A stretch of 64,000 bases of DNA, taken from the NCBI RefSeq assembly GCF_000011365.1, contig NC_004463.1, forward strand, positions 4,078,001 through 4,142,000, in the 5' to 3' direction. The position numbers and the translations under genes were made by a program. Below the pieces are notes generated by a model, which was not told where the DNA came from, ran no database searches, and saw only the letters and a program-made list of their open reading frames with translations. Shown here piece by piece: positions 53,592 to 63,112 of the stretch (position 1 is its first letter; each line of letters begins with the position of its first letter). Source of the stretch: Bradyrhizobium diazoefficiens USDA 110. GTDB taxonomy: Bacteria; Pseudomonadota; Alphaproteobacteria; Rhizobiales; Xanthobacteraceae.

Positions 53592-55868
53592 ATGGACCAG
53601 GACCTGAAGGAAGCCGCACTCGAATATCATCGCCTGCCGACGCCGGGAAAGATCTCGGTGGTGCCGACCAAGGCGATGGCCACCCAACGCGATCTGGCGC
53701 TGGCGTATTCGCCCGGCGTGGCGGAGCCCTGCCTGGTCATTGCCGAGGATCCGTTGCAAGCAGATGTGCTGACGGCGCGCAGTAACCTCGTCGCCGTCGT
53801 CACCAACGGCACCGCCGTGCTCGGCCTTGGCAATATCGGCGCATTGGCTGGCAAGCCGGTCATGGAAGGCAAGGCGTGCCTGTTCAAGAAATTCGCGGGG
53901 ATCGATGTCTTCGACATCGAACTCGCCGAGGAGAATCCTGATGCGCTGGTCGAGACGATCGCCAGGATGGAGCCGACCTTTGGCGGTATCAACCTGGAGG
54001 ACATCAAGGCGCCGGAATGCTTCTACATCGAGAAGAAGCTCCGCGAGCGGATGAAGATCCCGGTCTTTCACGACGACCAGCACGGCACTGCGATCATCGC
54101 CGCGGCGGCGATCCTCAATGGACTGAAGCTGGTCAAGAAGGACATCGCCGACGTCAAGCTGGTGTGCTCCGGCGCGGGCGCTGCGGCGCTTGCCTGCCTT
54201 GATCTGATCGTGAGCCTTGGACTGCGCCGCGAGCGGATCATCGTGACCGATGCCAAGGGCGTCGTGTATGCCGGCCGCGCCGAAAGCATGGACGATAACA
54301 AGGCGCGCTATGCTGTGAAGACGGAGGCGCGCAAGTTAGATGACATCATTCAGGATGCGGACATCTTCCTTGGCCTGTCGGCCGGCAAGGTGCTGACCCC
54401 TGAGATGGTCAAGAAGATGACGCGCGATCCCCTGATCTTCGCGATGGCCAATCCGATTCCGGAGATCATGCCGGAGGACGCGCTGGCGGTCCGCCCCGAT
54501 GCGATCATCGGCACGGGACGTTCGGACTACCCTAACCAGATCAACAATGTGCTGTGCTTCCCGTTCATCTTCCGCGGCGCGCTCGATTGCGGCGCGACCA
54601 CCATCAATGAGGAGATGAAGCTTGCGACGGTGCGCGCGCTGGCGGACCTGGCTATGGCTGAGGTGCCAGAGGTGGTCGCCACAGCCTACAAGGGCGAGGA
54701 GCTTCGCTTCGGGCGCAACTATCTCATTCCAAAGCCGTTCGATCCGCGACTCATCGAGATGATTGCGCCGGCGGTAGCTAAGGCGGCTGCCGATACGGGT
54801 GTTGCCAGGCGTCCGATCGTCGATATGGACGCTTATCGGCAGAAGCTGAGCCGATTCGTCTACCAGTCCGGCAATGCGATGCAGCCGGTCTTTTCGGTGG
54901 CGAAGGGGAGCGGAAAATCCCTTGTTCTGGCGGAGGGCGAGGATGAGCGCGTGCTGCGGGCCGCACAGGTCATCGCCGACGAGCGGATCGCAAAGCCGCT
55001 GCTGCTTGGCCGGCCGGCGACGATCGAACAGCACATCAAGGCCTTCGGTCTCCGGCTCAGACCCGGACAGGACTGCGAGATCATCGATCCGCACGATGCG
55101 CAGGTCTATTCCAAATGCGCCGATGTTTATCATGCGCGCAGGAAGCGCGACGGCGTGTCGGCGGCCCTTGCGCTGTCGGAGACAAGGAGCAACGCGACCG
55201 TGCTCGCCTCGATCCTGCTCGAGCGGGGGATCGGCGATGCGATGCTTTGCGGGGTGATCGGGCGAACCGCCGATCACTTGGCCGCGATCAAGAACGTGAT
55301 CGGGACGAGGGACGATGTGCGGACCCTCGCCGTGATGCAGATGCTCATTCTCCCGCAGCATCAGCTGTTCATCTGCGACACGCACTGCAATCTCAATCCG
55401 ACTGCCGAGCAGGTTGCTGACATCGCGTTGCTGGCGGCCGCCGAAGTTAAGCGGTTCGGCATCACGCCGCGCGTGGCGCTGCTGTCGCATTCAAGCTTCG
55501 GAAGCTCCGCGGTCCCGGAAGCGCACAAGATGCGGGAAGCGCGCACGATCATTCGGGAGCGCTCGCCCGACCTCGCGGTGGAAGGCGAGATGCGTGGAGA
55601 TGCCGCGCTTTCGCAGTCGGTGCGTGACCACGAGTTTCCGGAGTCCGGCTTCGCAGGGCCTGCGAACGTACTGGTAATGCCCAATCTCGACGCCGCCAAC
55701 ATCTCGTACAATCTGCTGCGGATGGCCGCGGGGCAGGGGCTGACGGTCGGCGGCATTCTGCTCGGCGCGGCGAAGCCGGCCCATATTCTCACGCCGTCCT
55801 CCACCGTCCGTCGCATCGTGAACATGGCCGCCGTCGCAGCCGCGGATGCGGTGTCGGAGAGAGCCTGA
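53592..55868 (+). CDS. maeB: malic enzyme with phosphotransacetylase-like C-domain
   Basis: This 758-aa protein is of the large bacterial type. Residues ~1-425 are the malic-enzyme domain: [34 protein letters not shown] (metal and malate ligands) and nucleotide motif [20 protein letters not shown]. Residues ~430-758 resemble phosphotransacetylase ([35 protein letters not shown]); the C-domain is usually regulatory (acetyl-CoA). It converts malate to pyruvate, feeding PDH with the carbon DctA brings in. Whether it prefers NAD or NADP cannot be read with certainty; rhizobia have both types and the NAD-type is needed for symbiosis in some. Confidence 0.92.
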   Translation: MDQDLKEAALEYHRLPTPGKISVVPTKAMATQRDLALAYSPGVAEPCLVIAEDPLQADVLTARSNLVAVVTNGTAVLGLGNIGALAGKPVMEGKACLFKKFAGIDVFDIELAEENPDALVETIARMEPTFGGINLEDIKAPECFYIEKKLRERMKIPVFHDDQHGTAIIAAAAILNGLKLVKKDIADVKLVCSGAGAAALACLDLIVSLGLRRERIIVTDAKGVVYAGRAESMDDNKARYAVKTEARKLDDIIQDADIFLGLSAGKVLTPEMVKKMTRDPLIFAMANPIPEIMPEDALAVRPDAIIGTGRSDYPNQINNVLCFPFIFRGALDCGATTINEEMKLATVRALADLAMAEVPEVVATAYKGEELRFGRNYLIPKPFDPRLIEMIAPAVAKAAADTGVARRPIVDMDAYRQKLSRFVYQSGNAMQPVFSVAKGSGKSLVLAEGEDERVLRAAQVIADERIAKPLLLGRPATIEQHIKAFGLRLRPGQDCEIIDPHDAQVYSKCADVYHARRKRDGVSAALALSETRSNATVLASILLERGIGDAMLCGVIGRTADHLAAIKNVIGTRDDVRTLAVMQMLILPQHQLFICDTHCNLNPTAEQVADIALLAAAEVKRFGITPRVALLSHSSFGSSAVPEAHKMREARTIIRERSPDLAVEGEMRGDAALSQSVRDHEFPESGFAGPANVLVMPNLDAANISYNLLRMAAGQGLTVGGILLGAAKPAHILTPSSTVRRIVNMAAVAAADAVSERA

Positions 55869-55916
55869 TCTGAGATCCGATTGGGCGAACTGTGAACGCG
55901 ATCGGTCGAGGCCATC

Positions 55917-57239
55917 ATGAGTGAGGCGCAAGCGGGAAAACCCCGGGTCGTGATCGTCGGAGGCGGGGCGGGCGGACTGGAGCTCGCGACCCGTCTCGGC
56001 GACAAATATGGCCGCAAGGGCAGGCTCGACGTCACGCTGATCGAGCGCAACCGCACGCATGTGTGGAAGCCGAAGCTGCACGAGATTGCGGCCGGAAGCA
56101 TGGATATCGCGGCCCACGAGGTCGACTATCTCGCGCAATCCTACTGGCACGGCTTTCGCTACCGGATCGGGGAGATGATCGGAATCGACCGGGAGCGCCG
56201 TCAGGTGCTGGTGGCCCCCTATCTCGATGCCGAAGGCCGTGAGGTGACGCCGAAGCGGAGCTTTGACTATGACGTCCTCGTCATCGCTGTCGGCAGCCAG
56301 AACAACGATTTTGGCACGCCGGGCGTCGCGGAGCACGCGATCAAGCTGGAATCGCAGGCAGATGCGAAGCGCTTTCACGAGCGAATGGTCAATGCGTGTA
56401 TCCGCGCCCATGCCCAATCCTCGCCCCTTGGGGAACACCAGTTGAAGGTCGCGATCATCGGCGCCGGCGCGACCGGTGTCGAGCTTGCGGCGGAGCTGCA
56501 CCGGACGACGCGAGAAGTCGTGGCCCACGGACTAGATCAGGTCGATCCGCAGAAGGACATCAGAATCACGCTGATCGAAGCCGCGGACCGGGTACTTCCC
56601 GCGCTGCCCGAACGGGTTTCAAAAGAGACGGAAAAGTTGCTCGTCAGGTTGGGCGTTAATGTGCTCGTGGGTGCCAAGGTCTCCGTAGTCGGCTCCGACC
56701 ATGTGAGCCTGACAGACGGGCGAACGATTCCCGCCGAACTGATCGTCTGGGCTGCTGGCGTGAAGGCGCCCGATTCCCTGAAGGAGATCGCAGGCCTCGA
56801 AACCAACCGCATTAATCAGCTTGTCGTACGGCCGACGTTGCAGGCCACGCGCGACGATAACATCTTTGCGATCGGCGACTGCTCGGCCTGCTCATGGGGC
56901 GACCGGGGCAACGTGCCGCCGCGTGCGCAGGCGGCGCATCAGCAGGCGTCCCACCTTTACTCGCAGATCCCGCGGCATCTGCGCGGCGAGGCTCTCAAGG
57001 ATTATCGCTACCGGGACTTCGGCTCCTTGGTGTCGCTCGGCGAGTTCAGCACGGTCGGATCGATGATGGGCGCGCTGGTCGGCGGCAGCCTGGTGTTCGA
57101 GGGGCTGTTCGCGCGGATGATGTATCTGTCGCTGTACAAGATGCACGAACACGCTCTGCATGGTTCGGTGAAGGTAGCGCTTGACACGCTGGCCCGCCTG
57201 ATCACTCGGCGGACCGAACCGCACGTCAAGCTTCACTGA
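55917..57239 (+). CDS. ndh: type II NADH dehydrogenase (NDH-2)
   Basis: This 440-aa peripheral-membrane flavoprotein has the FAD motif VVIVGGGAGGLELATRLG, NAD motif VAIIGAGATGVELAAELHRT, FAD-binding AIGDCSAC and a quinone-site-type segment PPRAQAAHQQASHL. The C-terminal part is amphipathic (MMYLSLYKMHEHALHG) for membrane attachment. NDH-2 oxidises NADH to quinone without proton pumping, so it clears reducing power without energy coupling. Just before a bd-type quinol oxidase, it would form a low-yield respiratory bypass that lets carbon flow continue when NADH is in excess. Confidence 0.92.
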   Translation: MSEAQAGKPRVVIVGGGAGGLELATRLGDKYGRKGRLDVTLIERNRTHVWKPKLHEIAAGSMDIAAHEVDYLAQSYWHGFRYRIGEMIGIDRERRQVLVAPYLDAEGREVTPKRSFDYDVLVIAVGSQNNDFGTPGVAEHAIKLESQADAKRFHERMVNACIRAHAQSSPLGEHQLKVAIIGAGATGVELAAELHRTTREVVAHGLDQVDPQKDIRITLIEAADRVLPALPERVSKETEKLLVRLGVNVLVGAKVSVVGSDHVSLTDGRTIPAELIVWAAGVKAPDSLKEIAGLETNRINQLVVRPTLQATRDDNIFAIGDCSACSWGDRGNVPPRAQAAHQQASHLYSQIPRHLRGEALKDYRYRDFGSLVSLGEFSTVGSMMGALVGGSLVFEGLFARMMYLSLYKMHEHALHGSVKVALDTLARLITRRTEPHVKLH

Positions 57240-57307
57240 CGTAGGCATGCTGGAGATGAATATCGTGTCAGCCGTCGCGCACCTGACGCTGGCTCGAGCC
57301 TGGGGGG

Positions 57308-58705
57308 ATGCTGATGGACGCCGTGTTCCTTGCGCGTATCCAGTTCGCCGCGAACATCACGTTTCATATCCTGTTTCCGTCGATCTCGATCGCACTGAGC
57401 TGGGTGCTGCTGTTCTTCCGCCTGAAGCATCTGCGCGCAACCGACCCGCAGCAGAAGGTGGACTGGCTTCGCGCCTATCGTCTGTGGACCAAAGTATTCG
57501 CCCTGACATTTGCGCTCGGGGTGGTCAGCGGCGTCACCATGAGCTTCCAGTTCGGCACCAACTGGCCGGGCTATATGGAGCGGGTCGGCAATATCGCGGG
57601 GCCATTGCTGGGCTATGAGGTGCTCACCGCGTTCTTCCTGGAAGCGGGTTTTCTCGGCGTCATGCTGTTTGGTCACCGCCGCGTCGGCGAGATGGTTCAC
57701 CTGGGGGCGACCTTTCTGGTCGCGCTCGGCACGTTGATGAGCGCGTTCTGGATCCTTGCCCTCAATTCATGGATGCACACGCCGGCGGGCTACGAGATTG
57801 TCGACGGCCAGTTCCATGCGAAGGACTGGCTTGAGATCGTTTTCAATCCATCCTTTCCCTACCGCTTCGTCCATATGGTGCTGGCGTCCTCGCTGACCTG
57901 CGCGTTCCTGCTGATCGGGATCAGCGCTTGGCAGCTCCTGAAGGGTGTCGCGATGACAAGCGCGTCACGGGTGCTGCGGGCCGGACTCGTGTTCGCGGCG
58001 CTCACCGCGCCTGCGCAGATGGTGGCAGGCGACTTTCACGGGCTTAACACGCTCAAGCATCAACCGCAGAAGATCGCGGCGGTCGAGGGTATCTGGGAAA
58101 CGGCGCGCGGGGCTCCGCTGCTGCTGTTTGCGATTCCCAACGATGCGACGCGGTCGAACCGTTTCGAGCTGCCGGTGCCAAAGCTCGCGAGCCTGATCCT
58201 ACGTCACGACCCTGAGGGGGAGCTCAAGGGGCTGAACGAGTTTCCATCTGCCCATCCGCCGGTGCTGCCGCTGTTCTGGTCGTTCCGGATCATGGTGGGA
58301 ACGGGCATCCTGATGCTGCTGGTCAGCTGGGTCGGGCTCTGGCGGCATTGGCGCGATGGCTGGGATTTTTCCCGTATGCCGCGACCGCTGCTCACACTGT
58401 TTGCCGGCATGACCTTTGCCGGGTGGGTTGCAACGATCGCCGGATGGTACGTCACCGAGATCGGACGCCAGCCCTTCATCGTGTCCGGCCTGATTCGAAC
58501 CAGCGAAGTTGCCTCGCGCGTTCCGTCGGCGAGTATCGCGCTGACCCTGGCAATCTACGTCACGCTCTATGTCGGCCTGCTGGCGGCCTATGTCGGCGTG
58601 CTCAAATACATGGCGGAGAAGCCGGACAAGAGCACGGCGTCGGTCATGTCGGAGGAGTTTGCGGAGGACCCGCATCGGTATCAGGGCCGCGGAGAGTTCG
58701 CATGA
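57308..58705 (+). CDS. cydA: cytochrome bd-type quinol oxidase subunit I
   Basis: This 465-aa protein starts at ATG 57308 (or ATG 57314). It has nine predicted helices and heme ligand motifs: AANITFHILFPSISIALSWV (His), SFQFGTNWPGYMERVG and a Glu in LGYEVLTAFFLEAGFLGVML. In the Q-loop the motif FHGLNTLKHQPQKIAAVEG is present but the loop is short. The short Q-loop and total length under 480 aa point to the CioA (cyanide-insensitive) branch. It reduces oxygen with quinol at high affinity and without heme-copper chemistry. It overlaps cydB by 4 bp. Confidence 0.93.
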   Translation: MLMDAVFLARIQFAANITFHILFPSISIALSWVLLFFRLKHLRATDPQQKVDWLRAYRLWTKVFALTFALGVVSGVTMSFQFGTNWPGYMERVGNIAGPLLGYEVLTAFFLEAGFLGVMLFGHRRVGEMVHLGATFLVALGTLMSAFWILALNSWMHTPAGYEIVDGQFHAKDWLEIVFNPSFPYRFVHMVLASSLTCAFLLIGISAWQLLKGVAMTSASRVLRAGLVFAALTAPAQMVAGDFHGLNTLKHQPQKIAAVEGIWETARGAPLLLFAIPNDATRSNRFELPVPKLASLILRHDPEGELKGLNEFPSAHPPVLPLFWSFRIMVGTGILMLLVSWVGLWRHWRDGWDFSRMPRPLLTLFAGMTFAGWVATIAGWYVTEIGRQPFIVSGLIRTSEVASRVPSASIALTLAIYVTLYVGLLAAYVGVLKYMAEKPDKSTASVMSEEFAEDPHRYQGRGEFA

Positions 58706-59706
58706 TGGTGATGTCCTTCGACGAGATGCTGCCACTGATCTTCATCGGGCTGATGGGGGTGTCGCTGCTCGTCTATGTCGTCAGCGACGGCTACGACCTC
58801 GGGGTCGGCATGCTCATGCACCGCGCGACGCCCGAGGAGCGCGATACTATGGTCGCGTCAATCGGCCCGTTCTGGGATGCGAATGAAACCTGGCTCGTTC
58901 TCGGCGTCGGCCTTCTATTGGTCGCCTTCCCGAAGGCGCATGGGCTGGTCCTGTCGGAGTTGTACCTGCCGAGCGCGCTCATGCTGGTCGGCTTGATTCT
59001 GCGCGGCGCAGCGTTTGATTTCCGGGTCAAGGCGAAGGCGGCCCGGAAGGCGATGTGGGATCGCATGTTCATCGCCGGGTCGATGCTGGCGTCCATCTGC
59101 CAGGGCTGGATGCTTGGCCGCTACATCAGCGGGTTCGGCGAAGGCTGGAATTATCCGATCTTCGCTGGCGCAATCGCGGTGGCGCTGCCGATGGCCTATG
59201 CGCTGCTCGGCGCGACATGGCTCGTTATGAAGACGCAGGGTGAACTGCAGGAGAAGGCGATCGAGTGGAGCAAGATCGCTTGGGCACCCATGGTCCTGGG
59301 CCTGATCCTAATCTCGATGGCAACGCCATGGATCAGCGAGACCGTCCGCGTCAGGTGGTTCACGCTGCCGGCGATCATCGCGGTGGCGGCGATCCCGATC
59401 ACGTCCGGCGTTGCGCTGCTGGCAGTTCGCCTTCTGCTGGGGACGCCAGCCGTGCGCGGGGCACTGTGCTGGCTGCCCTTCGTGCTGCTGGTCCTGGTCT
59501 TCTTCCTGAGCTTCCTCGGGCTCAGCTACAGCATCTATCCGTTTGTCGTGATCGACCGGCTCACGGTCTGGCAGGCCGCCAGCAGCCCGGAGTCGCTGAA
59601 GGTGATCCTGATCGGGGTCTGCGTGACACTGCCGGTCATCATCGCCTACACCGGATTTTCCTATCGCGTATTCCGAGGCAAGGCCATAGAGTTGGACTAT
59701 GCGTGA
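58702..59706 (+). CDS. cydB: cytochrome bd-type quinol oxidase subunit II
   Basis: The product is 334 aa from ATG 58702, overlapping the cydA stop (ATGA). It has eight predicted helices; LLVYVVSDGYDLGVGMLMHR contains the DGYDLG segment that marks CydB and CioB. SIGPFWDANETWLVLGVGLL and SFLGLSYSIYPFVVIDRLTV are also typical. It binds quinone-site regions with subunit I and is needed for assembly of the oxidase. No CydX-like small subunit is obvious after it; the next gene starts inside its last codons. Confidence 0.93.
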   Translation: MMVMSFDEMLPLIFIGLMGVSLLVYVVSDGYDLGVGMLMHRATPEERDTMVASIGPFWDANETWLVLGVGLLLVAFPKAHGLVLSELYLPSALMLVGLILRGAAFDFRVKAKAARKAMWDRMFIAGSMLASICQGWMLGRYISGFGEGWNYPIFAGAIAVALPMAYALLGATWLVMKTQGELQEKAIEWSKIAWAPMVLGLILISMATPWISETVRVRWFTLPAIIAVAAIPITSGVALLAVRLLLGTPAVRGALCWLPFVLLVLVFFLSFLGLSYSIYPFVVIDRLTVWQAASSPESLKVILIGVCVTLPVIIAYTGFSYRVFRGKAIELDYA

Positions 59707-61594
59707 GCCGTCGTCCGCAGTGGCCGGTGCTCCACAGTTTGTGCTGGTTCAGGAGATGACGGAGCTTCTATCCCTGGTGAGCGTCAAGGGACCTGCCAAA
59801 GTCAGTTCGGTGGTGCCGGTTTCCACGCGTTGGCTCGTTCGTGGCGCATTTGCCCTCGCGCTGGTCGCCGCGGCGGCGTGGCTGGGATACATGGTCACGT
59901 TCCGCCGGGGACTGGACCATCTGCACGCCGCGGCCCAGCAGCGGCTGACCGTCGAGGCCGCGAGGCTCGACGGCTACCTGTCGAGATTTGAATATCTTCC
60001 GTCTCTCCTGGAGACATCGCCCAGCGTGTTCCGGCTGCTCGAGGCGCCCAGCGATCCTGCACTGCAGCAAAACGTCAGCTTGTATCTGAAGTCGATCAAC
60101 CTGCTTGCGGGAGCCGACAATCTCTATGTCCTTGGCGTCACCGGCGCGACATTGGCCGCGGCTGATTTCGACCAGCCCGGCACGCCCTTCGGCGAAAACC
60201 TGTCGTATCGCCCCTATGTGAGCGAAGCGCTCTCGAATGGCCGCGGCGCCTTCTTTGGTGTCGGTATCACGACCGCGCGCGCCGGCTACTATCTGTCCTA
60301 TGCGCTGAAGGACGGCGGAACGACAAAGGGGATCGCGACCGTCAAGGTCAATCTGGATTCGTTCGAGCGGGCGTGGCGCAGCACCGACAACGACATTCTT
60401 CTGGTCGACGAGCGCAAGGTGACGATCCTTGCCGCCCGCGACGAGTGGCGCTATCGCCCCATGGCGCCGCTTTCGGTTCCAACACGTGATGACATTGCGC
60501 GATTCAAACCCTACGGAAACCACGATCTTGTGCCACTTGGATGGACGCTCGTCGATCAATCTGAGAACGGCACGGCACGGATCATAGCGGAGAACGGTAC
60601 CGCCTATACGGTCAGCGAGGTCCCAATCAACCGCGGTCTGTGGAAGCTCGTGCTTCTCGACGACGAGGCGCCCACGCGGCAGACCGCGCTCATCATCGGG
60701 ATCATATCGGGTCTCGCCGCCCTCGTCGCGCTGCTGGCGCTTGGTCTTGTCGAGCAACGCCGCCGGGAGATCAAGCAACGCTTGGCGAGCCAAGCCGCGT
60801 TGCAGGCGGCCAACGACATGCTCGAGACCAGGGTGCAGGAGCGCACCGCCGAATTGCGGGCTGCGCAGGATGAACTCGTTCATGCCGGCAAGCTGGCAGC
60901 CCTCGGCCAGATGTCGGCCGGCATCGTGCACGAGTTGAACCAGCCGCTGGCGGCCCTGCAAACTGCCGCCGACAATGCGGTCCTGCTCGTTGATCGCGGA
61001 TCGATTGGCGATGCTCGCGGAAATCTCACCCGAATTGGCGAATTGGTGCGGAGGCTCGGCCGCTTGACCAGCCAGCTCCGCGTGTTCGCGTACAAGTCGA
61101 GCAGCCCGCTTGGCGCGGTGTCCGTCGAGCATGCAGTGGCTGAATCGCTCAAGATATTGGCCGGGCGTGTCAAGGAGGGTGGTGTTGCCGTGGCGACAGA
61201 GATCGACGCTAAGCTCTTCGTCGTTGCCGATCAGACACGGCTGGAGCAGCTGCTGTGCAACATCGTGGCCAATGCGCTGGATGCCGTGGAAGGTGTCGAG
61301 CGGAAGTCGATCCTGATCCGGGCGGGCAGGGAAGAGGCGCAGACCGTCCGCTGCCGCATCGTGATCAGCAACAGCGGGCCGACGATCGCCTCCGACGTCC
61401 TGCAGCGCATGTTCGAGCCGTTCGTGACGACCAAGCCCGCGGGAAAGGGGCTCGGCCTTGGCCTGATGCTTTCTAATCACATTGCACGCTCGTTCGGCGG
61501 CGAACTGCATGCGCGAAACCTGACGCCTGATGGTGCCGAATTCGTCGTGACCCTTCCATTGGCAGAGATAGCAGAGGCGGCCTCGCATGGGTGA
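59699..61594 (+). CDS. dctB: DctB-type C4-dicarboxylate sensor histidine kinase
   Basis: The product is 631 aa from ATG 59699, overlapping cydB; ATG 59756 is an alternative. It has TM1 at about residues 45-67 and a large periplasmic double-PAS sensor (~70-325), with LSYRPYVSEALSNGRGAFFG and AGYYLSYAL as in DctB. TM2 is at ~326-350, followed by a coiled linker (LETRVQERTAELRAAQDELV). The His box is GQMSAGIVHELNQPLAALQT, the N box CNIVANALDAVEG and the G box KPAGKGLGLGLMLSN. Family members sense periplasmic succinate or malate and phosphorylate DctD. It overlaps dctD by 8 bp. Confidence 0.9.
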   Translation: MREPSSAVAGAPQFVLVQEMTELLSLVSVKGPAKVSSVVPVSTRWLVRGAFALALVAAAAWLGYMVTFRRGLDHLHAAAQQRLTVEAARLDGYLSRFEYLPSLLETSPSVFRLLEAPSDPALQQNVSLYLKSINLLAGADNLYVLGVTGATLAAADFDQPGTPFGENLSYRPYVSEALSNGRGAFFGVGITTARAGYYLSYALKDGGTTKGIATVKVNLDSFERAWRSTDNDILLVDERKVTILAARDEWRYRPMAPLSVPTRDDIARFKPYGNHDLVPLGWTLVDQSENGTARIIAENGTAYTVSEVPINRGLWKLVLLDDEAPTRQTALIIGIISGLAALVALLALGLVEQRRREIKQRLASQAALQAANDMLETRVQERTAELRAAQDELVHAGKLAALGQMSAGIVHELNQPLAALQTAADNAVLLVDRGSIGDARGNLTRIGELVRRLGRLTSQLRVFAYKSSSPLGAVSVEHAVAESLKILAGRVKEGGVAVATEIDAKLFVVADQTRLEQLLCNIVANALDAVEGVERKSILIRAGREEAQTVRCRIVISNSGPTIASDVLQRMFEPFVTTKPAGKGLGLGLMLSNHIARSFGGELHARNLTPDGAEFVVTLPLAEIAEAASHG

Positions 61595-62963
61595 TGACCA
61601 ATCGATCGGCGTGATCTATGTCGAGGACGACGACGACGTCCGGATCGGCGGCGTCCAGGCGCTCGAGCTCGCAGGATTTTCCGTTTCCGGATTTGCCTCG
61701 GTTGAGAGCGCCAGCGGCTCCGTTCGGGCAGATATGCCTTTTGTCGTGGTCTGCGATGTGCGCCTGCGCGGGCGTAGCGGTCTCGACTGGCTGTCCGATC
61801 TGCGCCGACTGGACCAGGATCTGCCTGTGATCCTGATCACGGGTCATGGCGATATTTCGATGGCCGTGCAGGCAATGCGGACCGGCGCTTATGATTTCAT
61901 CGAGAAGCCCTGCTCCTCGGAGCAGTTGATCTCAGTGGTGCGCCGGGCGGCGGAGAAGCGGCGGCTGACGCTCGAGGTGCGATCGTTGCGGTCCGCCTTG
62001 GCGGACCGCAACGGAATCGAGGCGAGCTTGCTCGGCCGATCACCGCAGATCCAGGAGGTGCGCCGGCTCGTCTCCACCTTGGCGGCGACCAATGTCGACG
62101 TCACGATCTATGGTGAGACCGGAACCGGCAAGGACGTCGTCGCGCGCTGCCTGCACAATCACAGCGGCCGCCGCGGCGGCAATTATGTCGCGGTGAATTG
62201 CGGCGGTCTGCCGGAATCGCTGGTCGAGAGCGAGCTGTTCGGCCACGAGGTGGGCGCGTTCACCGGCGCCACCCGTCAGCGGATAGGAAAGATCGAATAC
62301 GCCAGTGGCGGAACGCTGTTCCTCGACGAGATCGAGAGCATGCCGCTGAGCGTCCAGGTTAAATTGCTGAGATCGCTCCAGGATCGCTCGATCGAGCGCG
62401 TCGGCACCAACAAGGCGATCGCGGTGGATTGCCGTGTCGTGGCTGCGAGCAAGGTGAATTTGCTCGAGCTGAGCGAAAAGCGTCTGTTTCGTGCCGATCT
62501 GTACTATCGCCTCGGCGTCGCTTTCATCGAGCTCCCGCCGTTGCGCGAACGGCGGGAGGATATCCCGCTGCTGTTCGAGCACTTCACCCTGGATGCGGCG
62601 AGGCGGTTCGAGCGTGACGCCCCGATTCTGGACGAACAGACCATGTCTCACCTGCTGGCCTATTCGTGGCCGGGCAACGTACGCGAGCTTCGCAACGTCG
62701 CCGACCGTTTCGTGCTCGGTGTCCTCGACAGCAAGGCGGTCAATAAATCCGGTTTCGGTACGTCGGATGTGTCATTGCCGCGGCAACTCGAGAACATCGA
62801 GCGATCGATCATCGAGGACGCGCTCCGGCGCAAGCAGGGCGACGTCCAGGCAACGGCCGCGCTTCTCAGCATTCCGAAGCAGACGCTGTACGACAAGATC
62901 AAACGCCTCTCCGTGAATGTCGATGGCATCAGGGAGGGTGCGGCCGTCCGCTCCGGGTCCTGA
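61587..62963 (+). CDS. dctD: DctD-type sigma-54-dependent response regulator
   Basis: This 458-aa NtrC-family activator has a receiver domain (residues ~1-125) with EDDDD, phospho-accepting Asp in VVVCDVRLRGRSG and Lys in DFIEKPCSS. Its AAA+ domain has Walker A GETGTGKD, the sigma-54 contact loop GAFTGATRQR and Walker B GGTLFLDEIE, with the R-finger region in FRADLYYRLGVAFIELPPLR. The C-terminal Fis-type HTH is GDVQATAALLSIPKQTLYDK. It would open sigma-54 promoters in response to dicarboxylates. Known targets of the family include dctA. Here a candidate -24/-12 site lies upstream of aceE, 18 kb before it. Confidence 0.93.
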   Translation: MGDDQSIGVIYVEDDDDVRIGGVQALELAGFSVSGFASVESASGSVRADMPFVVVCDVRLRGRSGLDWLSDLRRLDQDLPVILITGHGDISMAVQAMRTGAYDFIEKPCSSEQLISVVRRAAEKRRLTLEVRSLRSALADRNGIEASLLGRSPQIQEVRRLVSTLAATNVDVTIYGETGTGKDVVARCLHNHSGRRGGNYVAVNCGGLPESLVESELFGHEVGAFTGATRQRIGKIEYASGGTLFLDEIESMPLSVQVKLLRSLQDRSIERVGTNKAIAVDCRVVAASKVNLLELSEKRLFRADLYYRLGVAFIELPPLRERREDIPLLFEHFTLDAARRFERDAPILDEQTMSHLLAYSWPGNVRELRNVADRFVLGVLDSKAVNKSGFGTSDVSLPRQLENIERSIIEDALRRKQGDVQATAALLSIPKQTLYDKIKRLSVNVDGIREGAAVRSGS

Positions 62964-62993
62964 GATCGCGGCGGACCGTGGGACGAACCGACC

Positions 62994-63011
62994 GGCCCGC
63001 CCATGCGGGCC
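62994..63011 (+). terminator. hairpin between dctD and phaC
   Basis: GGCCCGC-CCAT-GCGGGCC is a perfect 7-bp GC stem, 30 bp after the dctD stop and 100 bp before phaC. It has no U-tract. It suggests phaC is a separate or attenuated unit. Confidence 0.45.
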
Positions 63012-63112
63012 CAGATAGCTAGCACGCTCTCGGTGCAGCCGAGGGCAAAGGGCGCCGGCAGAAGCCGCCCGTTATCGGAAGGCAACGAACCAATCAGATC
63101 TTGAGGAACGCC

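Noticed and set aside
57240..57307. FixK/FNR-type box before cydA
   Set aside because: I looked for TTGA-N6-TCAA upstream of cydA, dctA, phaA, phaC and aceE and saw none.
59768..61588. 606-codon minus-strand frame opposite dctB
   Set aside because: dctB has His, N and G boxes on the plus strand. The antisense frame is compositionally typical of shadows.
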